A stretch of DNA of 64,000 nucleotides from Macrothele yani (GCA_039090855.1 CM076997.1:167120709-167184708), one strand, 5' to 3'; numbered from the stretch's first letter, positions 1 to 12,340 are shown. Numbers and translations: made by a program. Notes: generated from the letters alone by a model not told the origin.

Positions 1-2866
1 CTCTCCTGGTTACACCAAGTATGCACCTCTCCATGCTTCTTTGAGTTGTCTGCAGCCTTTGTATGTCTCTTTTAGTTAAGGTCCACGTCTCTGCACCATA
101 CGTAAGCACTGGAAGGATGCATTGATCAAACACTTTTCTTTTAAGACATAATGGCATATTGCTCTTGAAAATTATGCTGTTTCTTCCAAAAGCTCTCCAG
201 GCAAGTTTTGCACGCCGATTAATTTCTTCATCAATGTGACCCTCACTTGATATCTGCTGTCCAAGATAAACGTACGTATCTGTTATCTCCAGCTTTTCTC
301 CATCAATCGATAAATCTTCATTTCTTGTAAAAGCATTGAACATCACTTTTGTCTTCTGAAAGTTCATTTTTAATCCCACTTCTTTACTCTTGTCAGCAAG
401 TTCATGGATCATACTCTGCAGCTCTGATGGGGTAGTTGCAAAAATGACTATGTCATCAGCAAAACGAAGGTGGGTTAGATAATCTCCATTAATCTTTATC
501 CCCTTGTTTTCCCAGCTCAGTGACTGAAAAACACCCTCCAATGTGGCATTAAAGAGCTTCGGAGATATGGTGTCACCTTGTCTCACTCCCTTTCCAATTT
601 TTATGTGTGTTGTATTTTCAAACAGCCTAATCTTTGCACTTGCATTTTCATAGATGTTATTAATAATATTAATGTGTGCATCTTCAATACCGCAGGTTTT
701 CAGAGCCATTGTAACTGCTGATGGTTTCACCGAATCAAAGGCTTTTTCATAATCGATAAAAAACCATGCACAATGAAAGTTCATATTCCCTCGCTCTTTC
801 AATTAGTTCTCTCAGCACATGGATATGATCTATTGTGCTGTAGCCACTTCTGAATCCAGCTTGTTCTCTCGGTTGAGCCATGTCCAGTGTTACCTTCAAG
901 CGGTGTGAAAGAACTTTAGTGAAGATTTTATAAACTACTGATAGGAGGCTGATAGGTCTGTAGTTTCCGAGATCCTCAATGTCACCTTTCTTATGTAGCA
1001 GGATCATTGTAGCGGTGTTCCAATCCTCAGGAATCTTTCCTTCATTAAGGCATCGAGTGAAAATTTGGGCGAGTACTGTTTCGATTTCTCCACTTGCTTC
1101 TTGTATGATGTCTACAGTAATTCCATCTTCTCCTGGAGCTTTTCCCCGCTTCATGTTCTTGATTGCATGTGCAACTTCTGCTGGAAGGACTGGAGGAACT
1201 CTGGTACTGGTATCTTTCATGATGTCTGGAGTGCATGTATCATCCCTTTCATATAATTTTGAGTAGAAATCTTTCACTCTTGTCAAAATTTCACCTCTAT
1301 TTTTTGTTACAGAACCATCTTCTTTTCTCAGTGCCATAATCTGTTTTCTTCCCTTACTGAGATGTCCCTTTGCTATCTTTAGGCTTTGGTTGTTTTCAAT
1401 TGCTTTTCTCACTAGTTCACAGTTGAATTTTCTTACGTCTTCAGTGATACTTTTTCGTATTGTCTTGCATAGCTCTATATATTCCACTTTGGAAGTCACA
1501 TCTTCTTAAGTCGTCCTCATCTCTCTTCTTTTTTGCATCAACATTTTCGTTTTTCCTGATAATTTATTTACATGCAACTTGTTCTTAGACCCAGCTATTT
1601 TTTTTTGCTGTTTCCATAAGAGCTTTGGTTACTTTTCTGTTAACTTCAGAGATGTCCACTTCTTCCGATGTTAGGCCTTCTAAAGCAGAGAACCTGTTCT
1701 TCAGTTCCAACTTGAAGGTATTATGGTGTTTTTAAGGTTGGTTATGTCAATAGATTTTGTTTGTCTTATGAGCTTGCCACGTTCAAGTTTAGTGTTGAGG
1801 TGCATCTTACATCTCACCAATCTATGGTCACTACCTGTGTTGAACTTGTTTAGCACACTGCAGTCTTCTATGACGAATTTTTTGTTAACACATAATAAAA
1901 TCAATTTCACTTGTCGTCCCATTTGGATGTCTCCATGTCCATTTCCTGTGTGGCTTTTTCTTGAAGAAGGAGTTCAAGATGAAAAACCCTTCTGCCTCTG
2001 CAAACTCAACGAGAGTATTTTCCACGCTGGTTTCTGTTGCCGTGACCGAATTTACCTACTGAAGTTTCATTCTGTTGCCGTTGCCCTATTTTTGCATTGA
2101 AATCTCCCATAATTATTTTCAAATGCTGCTTACCTTTATTATTTAGATGACAAATTTCCTCATAAAATTCTTCAATTTCTTCTTCAGGATGACTTGTGGT
2201 GGGTGCATAAGTTTGAATAATCTGAGCATGGTATCTTCTCGAGAGTTGGATAACGAGTCGTGCAGCTCTGTCAGAGGAACTTTCAACTTCTACCACTTTA
2301 TCCTTCAGTTTCTTGTTTATTATAAATCCAACACCACTAGTTCTGCCAGTATCTGTCCCACGATAGTAGAAGAGATGTCCACTTTTCAGTTCGATGAGAT
2401 CTTCTCCTTTTCTCCTTACCTCACTTAGCCCCACGATGTCCCACTTGATCCTTTGTAGTTCCTCTTCCAATTCAAGAAGCCTTGAATCAGAAGATAGGGA
2501 GCGTCCATTGTACGTTGCCAAGGTCAGCATCAGATGGCAGCCTAGTCCGGTCCTCCGGGGATTCTTAGCACCCTCTGCCTTCATGTAGCACTGGCCGCTG
2601 CCTTGGCCAGGTACATTCCAGCTGCCGGAGACTGAGGGCCAAGATTTAAGTTGTGGACTCATTTTGGAGGGGTTTGGCCATAACTCACCACGCTGGCCAA
2701 GCGGGTTGGTGAGTGTGGGATAGAATTTCCTCTGATCCCGATGGTATAGTTATACCGCTATTAGCGGTCGTCAGAGCCCCTTTAGTGGGAACAGGATGCA
2801 CCACGAGAAGGCGGGGTTGACATTTGTCAAGGAGAGGCTGTGATGTTACGCATCACCTGACCTTAC
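1..2866 (-). mobile_element. RTE-like LINE, copy 1 (3' end beyond window edge)
   Basis: This is a non-LTR retrotransposon read on the minus strand from its 5' UTR near 2866 down to position 1. It corresponds to copy 2 shifted by about 13,100 bp, with only scattered differences by eye. The apurinic-like endonuclease lies in 2006-2662: LATYNGRSL, then GLSEVRRKGEDLIEL with the catalytic Glu, IIQTYAPTT, and IMGDFNAKIG with the Asp-Asn pair. The reverse transcriptase N-terminal and finger region lies in 747-1499 (RPISLLSVVYK, QAGFRSGYSTIDHI). Motifs A (DYEKAFDSV), B (GVRQGDTISP) and C (RFADD) continue below 747 in other frames. The element is dead: an extra A-run near 759 breaks motif A, a stop sits at about 1507, and several indels separate endonuclease from RT. 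The last roughly 320 bp present in copy 2 lie outside the window. Confidence 0.9.
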
Positions 2867-3376
2867 CTCCATTTAAAGTGAATATCGTCGGCAGAAATTC
2901 ATAAGTATATCAACAAACATTAAGGATATCTTGTGCTTCATACTCCACGGTTAAACACTAGGATGCAAAATCTGAGAGTGGCAGAAACAATGTTGAAGAT
3001 GGACCCCGGAAGGTTTATTTCGTGTCTACATCTGCAGATGTGGATACTATTCATAACCTGACCATGCAAGCCCGCAGAACTGAGTTAAAGCATATTGAGA
3101 CTGTATTCAACATCTCGTTAGGGCGTCCTGACATATCACACGAAATGCACATCAGAAGCGGAAAAAAGTGGTGAAGTGTCATCATGAGATTGTGAAGTAC
3201 TGTGAAGCTGATGAAACAGAGTTTTCGTGATAGTATGCCACTATGGACCGAACAAGGGTTTAACACTTCTGTCCTAAAATAAAGTAACAATCGAGAAAGC
3301 TGAAGCATCTCTCTTCTTCCCTCTTCCTTTCTAAAATGTTTCGAGTTTAGATGTCAGGTGGAAGAGACATAGTGCA
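2867..3376. other. Unassigned intergenic DNA
   Basis: Between RTE copy 1 and a SINE. Open frames exist on both strands but match nothing I recognise. Some of it may be the decayed 5' part of the mariner remnant that continues at 3597. Confidence 0.4.
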
Positions 3377-3592
3377 TTTTTTGTTGTTGGGGTTTAACAA
3401 CCACCGTGAGCTACTCAATGGACTATAAGCAGTAGCTTGTCCCTAATTTAGGGCCACTGACTCCGGGGAAAGGAGAGAGCCAGTGCCGTAAGACAAACGC
3501 AGCATCCATGCTTCTCCGGGATTCTAACCCGTACCCATCTTGGACTAATGATCAGAAGCCATCGATTAGACCACTGCGCCATCAGGGCAGGG
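3377..3592 (-). mobile_element. tRNA-derived SINE, family 1
   Basis: A minus-strand copy of the window's main SINE: a T-run at the left edge, then GGTTTAACAACCACCGTGAG, CCCTAATTTAGGGCCACTG, and the tRNA-like head at the right (GACCACTGCGCCATCAGGGC). The head holds RNA polymerase III A- and B-box-like sequence. It is inserted within a mariner remnant. Confidence 0.8.
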
Positions 3593-3596
3593 CCGT

Positions 3597-3915
3597 GGCG
3601 TCAGCCTGCTGTGATGTAAAATAAGTCACCATGATTGGTTTCCTGAAATAGGGTGCCCGTATCAATGCAGAATGTTATTCTAACCTAATGAAACGTTTTT
3701 GTTAAGAATCGAAGCTCTGAGGAGCGGGTAATTGGCTGTAAGCATCATCTTCCATGAAGACAATGCGCCTGCGCTAATAGGTTTGTAAATCATGAAACAC
3801 AGCGCGACTATGTGTTCAAGTTAATGAATCATCTGCCCTCTTCAGAGGATTTGGCTCCATCGGACAAGTTCATATGTCCAAATTTTAAAAAGAACTAAAG
3901 ACGACACAAATTCTA
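3597..3915 (+). pseudogene. mariner transposase remnant
   Basis: Plus-strand sequence in shifting frames gives TMIGFLK then ARINAECYSNLMKRF, HEDNAPA and SEDLAPSDKFICPNFKKELK. These correspond to the mariner motifs 'MIDFLxxGxTINAxYYxxLL', 'xxDNAPAH' (second catalytic Asp) and 'SPDLAPSDYHLFPxLK' (third catalytic Asp). Frames are broken by several indels and stops. The upstream part is interrupted or replaced by SINE 3377-3592, and whether 2870-3376 belongs to the same element is unclear. Confidence 0.65.
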
Positions 3916-4024
3916 CTGTGGCAGTGCAATTAACAGATGGCTTGAACATTTATTGCAATTGGCAAAACACCGAAAACAAATGTATTTTAGTGAATAGGTG
4001 TATACACCCGTGGTGTTACCTTTT

Positions 4025-4076
<52 letters not shown>

Positions 4077-5253
4077 TTTACACTTCCAATTAATTACCTT
4101 CAACATGAAAAAGCTTTAAACCAGCTGCAAATCGTACTGGTTTTGAAATTGTAAACCCAAAGTTCACAATCTTTTGTCAAATTAAATTTTTGAATGAAAA
4201 TGGAAGGTACATTTCCCAGTTGAAAGATGAGCGCGAATTTATTCTATTTCGCATTCCCATATATTCTTTAGGGGAAAATAAATTGCGAGTTTTCTGTCTT
4301 GAAAAGACTTCGTTTTCCATCTCAAAGGTTGCTTTTTTCCTTTAGGACTCTGCATGATGAAGCTTATTTCTCAAAATGTATTTTATAGCATGTTTCATTT
4401 TGATTATTTTTATTGTTCTTTAGCTAATGAATTATTACGAGCCTGTCTAAAAGAACAGCGTTGTTCGAATTCTTAGCGCATTCTTTTAATTTAGCATTCT
4501 TTCACACAGCGGATCTGCCGTTTTGACTTCTGTCTCGAAACTCTGTTCATCGCCTTGTTATTTTTTGTCGCTTCATGAAATTTCCCCATACCCGTTAACA
4601 AGATGACAATTAATTTAAGTAGTGCAAATTGTTTTCGTCATTTCAAAATCGAATCGAACATTGAGCTTTTATCTTAGTACCAGGCTCACCAAGCAAGCAG
4701 ACATTTTAAAGTTAAATAATGAACATTTGTGAAAAAGATTGTTTTCAAGTCACGAGTGGAGATACACCTCTCAAAGAAATTCGTGGGTTACCATCAATCA
4801 TTGTACTATGCAACAAGTTAAACTATGATGTAAACAAAATTGCCGTGTATATCTGCCTGTCTCTCTGTCAGTCGCCTACAAAATAAAATACCAAAGTTAG
4901 AGCTTTAAAATTCGGCAAATATCTGCCGAGGGCACTAGTACGGATACCTCTGAATTCCTTCCTAAAATGCAAATTTACGAAATTTAATTCATTTTTAAGC
5001 TTCGACCATCGTTGAATTTTGATCTTGCTGTGAACTGTATTATGAACACACACAACTAAATTTCATTACACTTTTGGGTGATATACAGGAGCGTCCCCCA
5101 AACTTGATAGAAGAGATATATCAAGTGGTGCCAAAACTTCGGTTCTAAACTTCCAAGTATTACTTTGAACTTTGCACCATAGTCGCCAGCTGGTTTATTT
5201 ACGTCTTAGAACGGGGTTCCCCATGTATTTCTATTGTAACCGGGGCTTCCATA
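3916..5253. other. AT-rich DNA, no gene seen
   Basis: Apart from the (GT)n tract nothing is recognised; the small open frames at 3918-4154 and 4868-5053 lack family features. Confidence 0.5.
4027..4074. repeat. (GT)n microsatellite
   Basis: A nearly pure GT run of about 45 bp, in otherwise unremarkable AT-rich DNA. Confidence 0.95.
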
Positions 5254-6181
5254 CACTGACGGAAAAAAATCCCAACACCACGAAAAAATAGTTGTAGAGG
5301 AATGAAATGGCGGCAATACATTCGTATAGGTAACATATTTAATCGATTAAGGTTTCAAGATCACAGCTTATTGTAAGCGCGAGAAGAGCCATTTTAAATG
5401 TGAAATGCTGGTACATTAATAACCGGTGTAACCGCCAGAATGTTGAATGCAAGCACGCAAACGTTCATGCATTGTGTCGTACAGGTGCTGGATGTCAGTT
5501 TGTGGGATGGAGTTCCTTGCCTGTTGAAATTGGTCGGTCAATACAGGGACGGTTAATGCTGGTTGGGGGTGACGCTGGAGTTGTCCAATGATGTCCCATA
5601 CGTGCTCGATTAGAGAAAGATCTGGTGATCTAGCAGGCCACGGCAACATGTCGACACTCTGTAGAGCATGTTGGGTTACAACAGCGGTATGCGGGCGAGC
5701 GTTATCCTGTTAGAAAATACCCCCTGGAATGCTGTTCATGAATGGCAGCACAACAGGTTGAATCACCAGACCGACGTACAACTGTGCCGTCAGGGTGCGT
5801 GGGATAACCACGAGAGTGCTCCTGGTGTCATAGGAAATTGCTCTCCAGACCATAACTCCAGGTGTAGGTCCAGTGTGTCTCGGCCGCAGGCGTGACTCCA
5901 GGTGTAGGTCCAGTGTGGCTTCTTCGTCTTCTTAAAGGCATTCTTGACTAACATCAACACACTACGTCGAATCTCAACGATAACTAACGCTCACGAACGT
6001 TACAGCGCGTATTTACAGCAAACCTGCTTTGCATGTTCCGAGGGGCGCTACTAGCGCCACACGTATACGCCGAGCGCGAAATTTGCATAGACGTCATCTT
6101 ACAGATGTACTCTCACCGCCTACCAACTGTCGTTTATCTAACACAACCTCTTCTTGGTGTTGGGATTTTTTTCCGTCAGTG
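5254..6181 (-). mobile_element. Tc1-like element, internally deleted (family A)
   Basis: A 928-bp element flanked by TA. The terminal inverted repeats are CACTGACGGAAAAAAATCCC at the left and GGGATTTTTTTCCGTCAGTG at the right. It is a shortened copy of the 1427-bp element at 58407-59833. It keeps the transposase C-terminus (5416-5649: MLPWPARSPDLSLIEHVWD) and part of the middle, then loses about 520 bp covering the N-terminal two-thirds and resumes at the extreme 5' coding end (TTCTTCGTCTTCTTAAAGGC). The junction carries a 23-bp duplication (5855-5877 and 5895-5917). It cannot encode transposase but retains both ends, so it could be mobilised in trans. Confidence 0.92.
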
Positions 6182-6797
6182 TAGTTATCAGAAGTGAAGT
6201 TCAGTAGCCAATTTTAGAGATGGTGAATTGTAATGATTTTCCTTCAATTCCCGCCATTTTGATGAGCTGGGCAACGAACAGTCAATGTGCGCTTTTTTCA
6301 CCGGTCCCTTTAAACAGGGGGTGTTAGATTTATAGTTCCGTCGATGTGAGAAGAGTAGTACTGGACGTTATTGCTTTTCAGCCGTCCAAAAAAAGCGATT
6401 GAGCAAGAGGAAGAGGGGCAGGGGGGCAGGGAAGCAATTAAGAACTGCGAGTTTTCAGAGACGCGGCATTTTAAGGTGTGGCCGCGCTTTCTAGGAATGC
6501 GTTGGTCTTCACTCTCTTCGGGGAAGGAACAGTTTTTAGGGTTTTTTCTCCGAGAAGGAGGGTAAGGGACTGGGTGGCAGAAAGTCGACGAAGGAGGAGG
6601 ATTTTAGCGGAGGTGCGGGTATCGTCGGGACAAGGGGACAAAGATAAGTAGGAAGTAATGAGGCCGATGATGAGAGATACAGAAGGTGATCGGAGGTGTT
6701 AATAAAACAATGAAAGCACGAAAATGACGGAGAAAAGCTTGGTGACATTCCCCGCAACATCTGAATAAAACCAAGCCCTGTAACACTATCCGTTATA
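6182..6797. other. No gene seen
   Basis: Purine-rich plus strand (6390-6700) producing low-complexity open frames on both strands; no coding signal. Confidence 0.45.
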
Positions 6798-8151
6798 CAC
6801 TGTTGCTAATAGAAATTGCAACATCAACAAAGAAACAAGAAATCACAATGAAATTTATGGGAGTGAATAGTTATGGTACAAGCTGCAAACGATCAGAATT
6901 ACATACCGGCTCGTGAAGAGGAAAGGCAAAAAATCAGTAATAAGTAAATCCACCATGGGCGGTGATAACTAAAACCCACGTCGTGTGATCGAATGAAACA
7001 GATTGTGGATAGTCGTCGGCGGTATTGAATTCCATTCTTCTTCTACACGTGTCCACAATTCGTTGGTTTTGACAGGCGGCAAGGCTATGCGAGCCAGTCG
7101 TTGCGCGATGACAACATTCTCTATAGGTGACAAATCTGGCGAGCGAGCAGGCCAGGAAAACCGAGTGACTTAATGCACACAGAGTATGTTTTGGACAGTA
7201 CGAGTAACATGGGGTCGGAGTAGATGGGGTCTTGTTGGAAGAAGGTTTCCGGGGTTGTCTGAAGGAAGGGTAGAATTTCAACTTCCTAGCGTTGGCTGTT
7301 CAATGTGCCGTGGTACGTAGTAGGCGAGTGCGTGAATGAAAGGCAATAGCGTCCCAGACCATCATGTTCGGCGTGAGACCGGTATGGCGCTGCACAATGT
7401 AGCCTTCTAGATACCGTTCACCACGGTATCTGCGAACAACGATTCCCCCGTCGTGATGCATGATTTAATCTGGAGTCGTCGAAATAGACAATATGCTCCC
7501 ATTCAGCACTGCAGTTTCGACGTCCTCGGCCCCACTGCAATCACTGACGCCTATCGGTCAGAGTGAAGGGAAGTCACAACAATGGACGGAGAGCAACGAG
7601 GCTTCTCTGAAGCAGTCAGGGATGAACAGTTTCCTTCAAATATCGGACGATGTGTGACCATCTTCCATTGCTGCGTAACTGTCGTTGATGGTTGTTGTGT
7701 GATTTCGAGCTCCAGACCCTGCACGACGAAGCGTAAAACCTTCTGCTGTCCATTGACGCCATGTGCGCATAACGGTATAGTTGCATTACGCCTAACGCGT
7801 GCAAAAATATCACGGTATAATATATCACCTTCTCTGAGCCCAACGATTCTAACTCTTTCAAACTCCGTCAGTTGCCCGTATGGTTGTTTCGTCCTCCTAA
7901 GCGGCATGTTTACATGTTAACAACTGCGTACGGTTGAATTTAGCGATAGCCAGTTTAAAATCCTGCTCTTTGTACACTTTTTATACCCCATTGTGTGACG
8001 TTTAAGACGGCGTCGCGCGCGCCTCACATTTGCATGTGTGCTGCAATTGTAATCATTTGCATCTCCCACGGTGTCCTATGCACCCTGCAAATTTCGTGCA
8101 AATCCGAGAATTTCTTCATGTGTTGCAATTTCTATTATATTAACAGCAGTG
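6798..8151 (-). mobile_element. Tc1-like element, degraded (family A relative)
   Basis: A 1354-bp element between TA dinucleotides. The left end CACTGTTGCTAATAGAAATTG and right end (reverse complement) CACTGCTGTTAATATAATAG followed by AAATTGCAACA form imperfect terminal inverted repeats. The transposase lies on the minus strand in several frames: start MPLRRTKQPYGQLTEFERVR at 7907 (compare MPLRRRRSHYQQLTEFEQGR in family A), VTHRPIFEGNCSSLTA further on, and a degraded C-terminus down to about 6934. Multiple frameshifts and stops make it a fossil. The left-hand 600 bp and the right-hand 240 bp are noncoding. Confidence 0.85.
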
Positions 8152-8900
8152 TAAATAGTTTCAAGCTATTTCTACGGGAAGACCCTGAGTTGAATTATTC
8201 AACCATGTTTTAAATTTGACATAACGAGCACGATTTGCAATATGAAATTCCATATTCTTCTTTGCTGGTTACAAGGGCACAAGACATTGCTTTATTACAC
8301 CTTTGCGTAATCGATGGCAACAGAGTTTAAAAACTTCACACGAAACACAACAGAAGTGAAAATATTATTAGGCTGTGCAAAACGTTTGAGGCTGCACATA
8401 TGACTTATTACGTGTATCCTTCCGCCGAAGATTCCAGCGGGTTTGTTTACATTTCGTTTCAGCAAAATTGCTAAAAGAGCTGACCATCACTCGACACACC
8501 GAAGTAAAAAGTTAAATATCAAAGGGCAGGAAAATAACCAGAAGACGACCACTTTGGAAATCAGCAGATGCAATCTTAAACCATGCTGATGTGAGTGGAA
8601 GATGACATAGAGAGATGTAAAAGAGCTTTAATTTATGGTAATCCCTTTTCGTTGTGTTCAAAATCAATATAAGCAATATTTTATCACATCGCTTTATTTT
8701 GCAATGGGTTCAAAATGAAACTCATTGAAATGTTTCTTCAGTTCTGAAAACATACAAGCATTTTTATAAGACAGGAATAGGCGAGTACAGACAAACTTCC
8801 ATCTGCAGTGTCAGTGTTTCAGCCTAAAATTAAATACTTTTGAGGATGAGCGTTCAGGCACGATATTTCGGCGGCTTTCACTGCGGACATGTTTCAGATT
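8152..8900. other. No gene seen
   Basis: AT-rich sequence between a Tc1 element and a SINE; nothing recognised. Confidence 0.5.
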
Positions 8901-9119
8901 GCCGCCCCGGTGGCGCAGTGGTCTAAGCGATGGCCTCAGATCATTCGTCCGAAAGAGGTCTTGGTTAGAATCCCGGTGAGGCATGGATTTGTTTTTATCT
9001 TACGGCACTATCTCTTTTCCTTCCCTGGAACCAGTGACCCTAATTTAGGGACGGGCGACTGCTTATAGCAAATTGAGTTGCCCGGAGAGGTCGTTAAACC
9101 TTCAATAAAAAAAAAAAAA
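8901..9119 (+). mobile_element. tRNA-derived SINE, family 1, with target duplication
   Basis: A complete plus-strand copy starting GCCGCCCCGGTGGCGCAGTG (A-box-like TGGCGCAGTGG), a B-box region around GGTTAGAATCCC, body CCCTAATTTAGGGACGGGCG, and a poly(A) end. A 10-bp target duplication GTTTCAGATT flanks it at 8891-8900 and 9120-9129, which fixes both ends. Confidence 0.92.
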
Positions 9120-9395
9120 GTTTCAGATTTGGTTGAAAATCAATTTCCATAAGCTTGTTTTTCCGTCTGTCCCATTTCCTTTAGTTTAGTTAAAAATTTC
9201 GATATGATTCTATATTTTTTGAAACTCATGCTCACTTTTTTGAGAGTGTTAAAGCAGTTCCTCAATAAAGTATTTGATGCTACCTCAAAACAAGTTAAAC
9301 CAACACAATGAATATCCAGTAAATACGACTCGTGCAGCCTTTATTTGGCGATTTATTGTTAACTCCACCCCATACCACTGATAACGATGCCACTA

Positions 9396-10558
9396 CACGG
9401 TCATATCAGAATTATATAACCACCGCCGGAATCACAGCGTTCCCACGCAGGTGCATCACAGAGGGCACTTGACAAGGTCGACCATACGGGAATATAAACA
9501 GCCGGCCAGGAAAGATGACCCATAGCGCATTACGTGAGCACAATGGGCAGAGGTAGTGATTAAACGGACGTTCAAAAAGGAATGATCATCGGCTACCGCG
9601 CCAAGGGTGGAAGCATGTCAGAAACAGCAGAATCCGTGGGCTGTTCGCGAGGTGCTTTAGTAAGGATGTACCAAGGATGAACAGCTAGCACACCAAATAC
9701 CTCCCGACGTCATAACTGTGGTGTAGCTCCAAAGCCATCAACGCGCAAGAGTGCAGCAATTGACCGGGAAAATGAACGCTGGGGCACCCATATAAGTGTC
9801 CCCGATAACGGTTGAGCGAACCCTGTCACATATGAGTCTTCCGAGTTGGCGCTGCGTCAAGGCGCCCATATTATCCCAGGTCCATCGGCAACGACGCCTG
9901 CAGTTCGCACGGGACAACCGTCATTGGACAGTCGAAGAGTGGAAAAAGTCTTTCTCTGACGAAATCGAGGTATCTACTCCACAGAAGTGACGGGCCGTGG
10001 CGGATACGGCGTCAGATGCACGAGAACCAACACTTTTACACGCTTGTTGGTCAAGTACTGGCATGCGGTGGCAGTGTGCATGCATGTGGGTTGTTTTCTT
10101 GTTATGACCTTGGACCGCTGGTACCACTGGATGAGTCCCTGAACGCCAATGGCTACCTGTTTATCCTCGTTGACCACATGCATCCTTTCATGGTGAGCGT
10201 TTATCCTGGTGGTGATGGTGTCTACCAACAGGACAATACGCCGTGCCACGTCGCTAGGAGAGTGCGTGACTGGTTCCAGGAACACGACAGCGATATCTCC
10301 GTTCTCCTTTAGCCGGCGAAATCGACAGACCTCAAGCCCGTAGACTATTGGGATCGACAGTTTCCGACGTGCTGACCCACAACCACGTCATCTCCCGTAC
10401 CTCTGTGCTGTGCTGCAGTCCGGATGTGCGCGTGCGCCTGAGGCTACCTTCGAAGGCCTCGTTGCGTCCATGCCATGCCGTCTTGACGATGTCATTCCGG
10501 CCAATGGTGGTTATTCCCATTTTAAGGTAGGTGATCATATTATTTTGATACGACTGTG
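9396..10558 (+). mobile_element. Tc1-like element, degraded
   Basis: A 1163-bp plus-strand element between TA dinucleotides. The left end CACGGTCATATCAGAATTAT and the right end (reverse complement) CACAGTCGTATCAAAATAAT form inverted repeats and both continue to a CCACC or TCACC motif. Transposase pieces: GMIIGYRAKGGSMSETAESV (helix-turn-helix), HRQRRLQFARDNRHWTVEEW with SFSDE as first catalytic Asp (9796-9990), GVYQQDNTPCHVARRVRDWF (second Asp, 10016-10312), then after a stop PAKSTDLKPVDYW. The third acidic residue is Asp where relatives have Glu, at about the 36-residue spacing of the element at 61558. The frames are broken. Confidence 0.85.
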
Positions 10559-11289
10559 TATATGGATGTGGAGATTGGGCATGCCGAAATAGAACCTGAC
10601 TCGTCCGTGAGTAGCAGACTTCCCCGTTTCACACTGCAAAGTCGTCACTCTCTCTGTCTGTATCATTTCGGAAGACAGGTTATGTGATGAGGTCTAGCCA
10701 ATAATCCTGTGTTATCAAATGTCAACGTATCGTTTCTTTGGTGACAGATACACTGGTAGCAAGTTGGAGATCACGCTACAACTCGGTGGCTGTGGTGACC
10801 GGTCGGGAATACCACAGTAGGGATCTTTACATGTTGTGGTCCAGCATCTTTATCCACTTCCTTCCAGTGACGTTATTCAATTCTCTGAGGTGCAGCGTGA
10901 ATCGCAGCGTTGTATTCGGTTTAGACTATGCCGCACTGCTGCGAAAACTGCTCGCAGAGTCCCAGCTCTCTCCTATATCGGCTTTCCTCTGCAGTTCTGT
11001 ACATTCAAGTAAAAATAGATGTCGCGTTAGCGCACCTGCGGCATATTTGGAACGTTTTCAACGAGCACAATAGACTTCAACCCCTGCCTTTTAATAAGAC
11101 GACCTCGTACGTGCGCTATTTTAACCCTGATTTGCCGTCGTTTACGTGAGCATTACTGCGAAAATTTGATCGTTTGGATACCTCAGGAAGCTCTCCTGGT
11201 ATTCTGCGATTCACATATCTTTACCTGAGTTCTTTGGTGTCGTAATTTCCCCTTTGAGCTGTGTAGAAAAACTAATCTTTCTAGCTTAC
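10559..11289. other. Intron or downstream DNA after the TM exon
   Basis: Intron sequence of the Dscam-like gene on its minus strand (donor at 11289). No cytoplasmic exon was recognised. Balanced base composition, open frames of 60-111 codons on the plus strand without recognisable domains. Confidence 0.45.
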
Positions 11290-11472
11290 CTGCATGATCT
11301 GGCTGTTCCGGCCGGTGACGCCTTCTTCTAGTAAGAACTGTGCAAGCCGCTATGAGAATGACCACAAGTACAACAGCTGAACAAACTGCAGAGGTGATCA
11401 CTGCCACCCGCCTCTGAAGTTCCATGTAAGAAGATTCAGCAATAACGGATGTCTGAGGGGGCCGAGAATCTC
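11290..11472 (-). CDS. Dscam: Dscam-family transmembrane exon (linker, TM helix, stop-transfer)
   Basis: This internal exon encodes the membrane-spanning part of a cell-surface adhesion receptor. On the minus strand the acceptor is TTTTTTCAG ending at 11473 and the donor is GTAAGC at 11289-11284. The exon is 183 bp, or 61 codons, phase 1 at both ends, the same phase as the two FN3 exons upstream. The translation starts with a Pro/Ser/Thr-rich juxtamembrane linker of about 20 residues (DSRPPQTSVIAESSY). A helix of about 25 residues follows (VAVITSAVCSAVVLVVILI continuing AACTVL), then the cytoplasmic stop-transfer TRRRRHRP. A transmembrane exon directly after the last FN3 domain is the expected order for Dscam-like receptors. 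The protein class is inferred mainly from the neighbouring FN3 exons, because this segment alone would be only a generic type I membrane anchor. Cytoplasmic exons further downstream (below 11290) were not identified. Confidence 0.75.
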
Positions 11473-11703
11473 CTGAAAAAATTATAACAAAAATTAAAAG
11501 AACTGTTGAAAAAGGTGTTTTATTCCAAGCACATCGAACTGCTAGCTATTATGCACAAATGTATTTAGAATAAAATTAAATAAAACTCTGGTACAATATA
11601 CTGTCACTTCAATTAAAAATATCAGCAGCATGTAAAGTATGCTCTGACATGAGTTATTGAGAAATTACTCTGACGAATATCAACATTCTCAAAATAGTAT
11701 AAC

Positions 11704-11845
11704 CTTCCTTGAAAAAGTCATCCGATTGATGTGCGAAAGCTTGGAAAGTTTTATTTGTATTCTATGTCAAGAAATTTCGGATTTTTAGTGTAGTTACACT
11801 ATTTTGAGTATAATTTGGTGTATAGTTCCTACTTATTGAATATCA
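11704..11845 (+). repeat. Dispersed repeat D, copy 1
   Basis: TTCCTTGAAAAAGTCATCCG, then GATGTGCGAAAGCTTGGAAA and a shared 80-bp AT-rich body matching 17771-17905. It contains a GC-GAAA-GC tetraloop-like motif. Unclassified retroelement tail. Confidence 0.7.
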
Positions 11846-12340
11846 ACGTTCTTTATGAGAAGACAACAATGAGGCTTCAGATTCCTTCCAAAATAAGACG
11901 TAGTGCTATAGTAATTACTAGAGGTGTGCAAGTAATAAAATTATTTCCACGAAATAATGCTTAGATGTGGGAAGCCCCACTATGGAATCATCTAAAAGAT
12001 ATATTGTTACATTTCATGACTTGTACTTTGCGTATTAGAAAGAGAAATAAATGACGATGGATGTGTAGGAACAGACAGACAGCTGAATATAAAATCCATG
12101 ACAAATGCTTGCATCACTCAAAGATAAAATCATTAGCACCCATTCCGAGAGTTAGACTGTTGCTTGACCACACTGCAGTTAAGACTGTCATTTAAGAAAG
12201 AAAATAACGTTCTCGTAAAGTACAACTGGCCGCAGCACTATAACACCAGTAGCAGACACCAGGCACTTGAACTAAAATAAAGAAAAAGGCAATTATCCTT
12301 AGAGGAACGATGGCTGATTAAAATCATTACCATCCAATGG

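Noticed and set aside
979..1266. Plus-strand frame of 95 codons, repeated at 14079-14366 and 33819-34106
   Set aside because: Antisense shadow of the RTE reverse transcriptase; its conservation only reflects the LINE copies.
6371..6786. Overlapping frames on both strands in purine-rich DNA
   Set aside because: Low-complexity composition, no motif, no neighbour support.
10560..10640. Minus-strand LLLTDESG, resembling the first catalytic Asp motif of a Tc1 transposase
   Set aside because: It lies just outside the right inverted repeat of the plus-strand element at 9396-10558, no other transposase motifs follow in order, and the downstream sequence belongs to that element. Probably chance or a tiny fossil.
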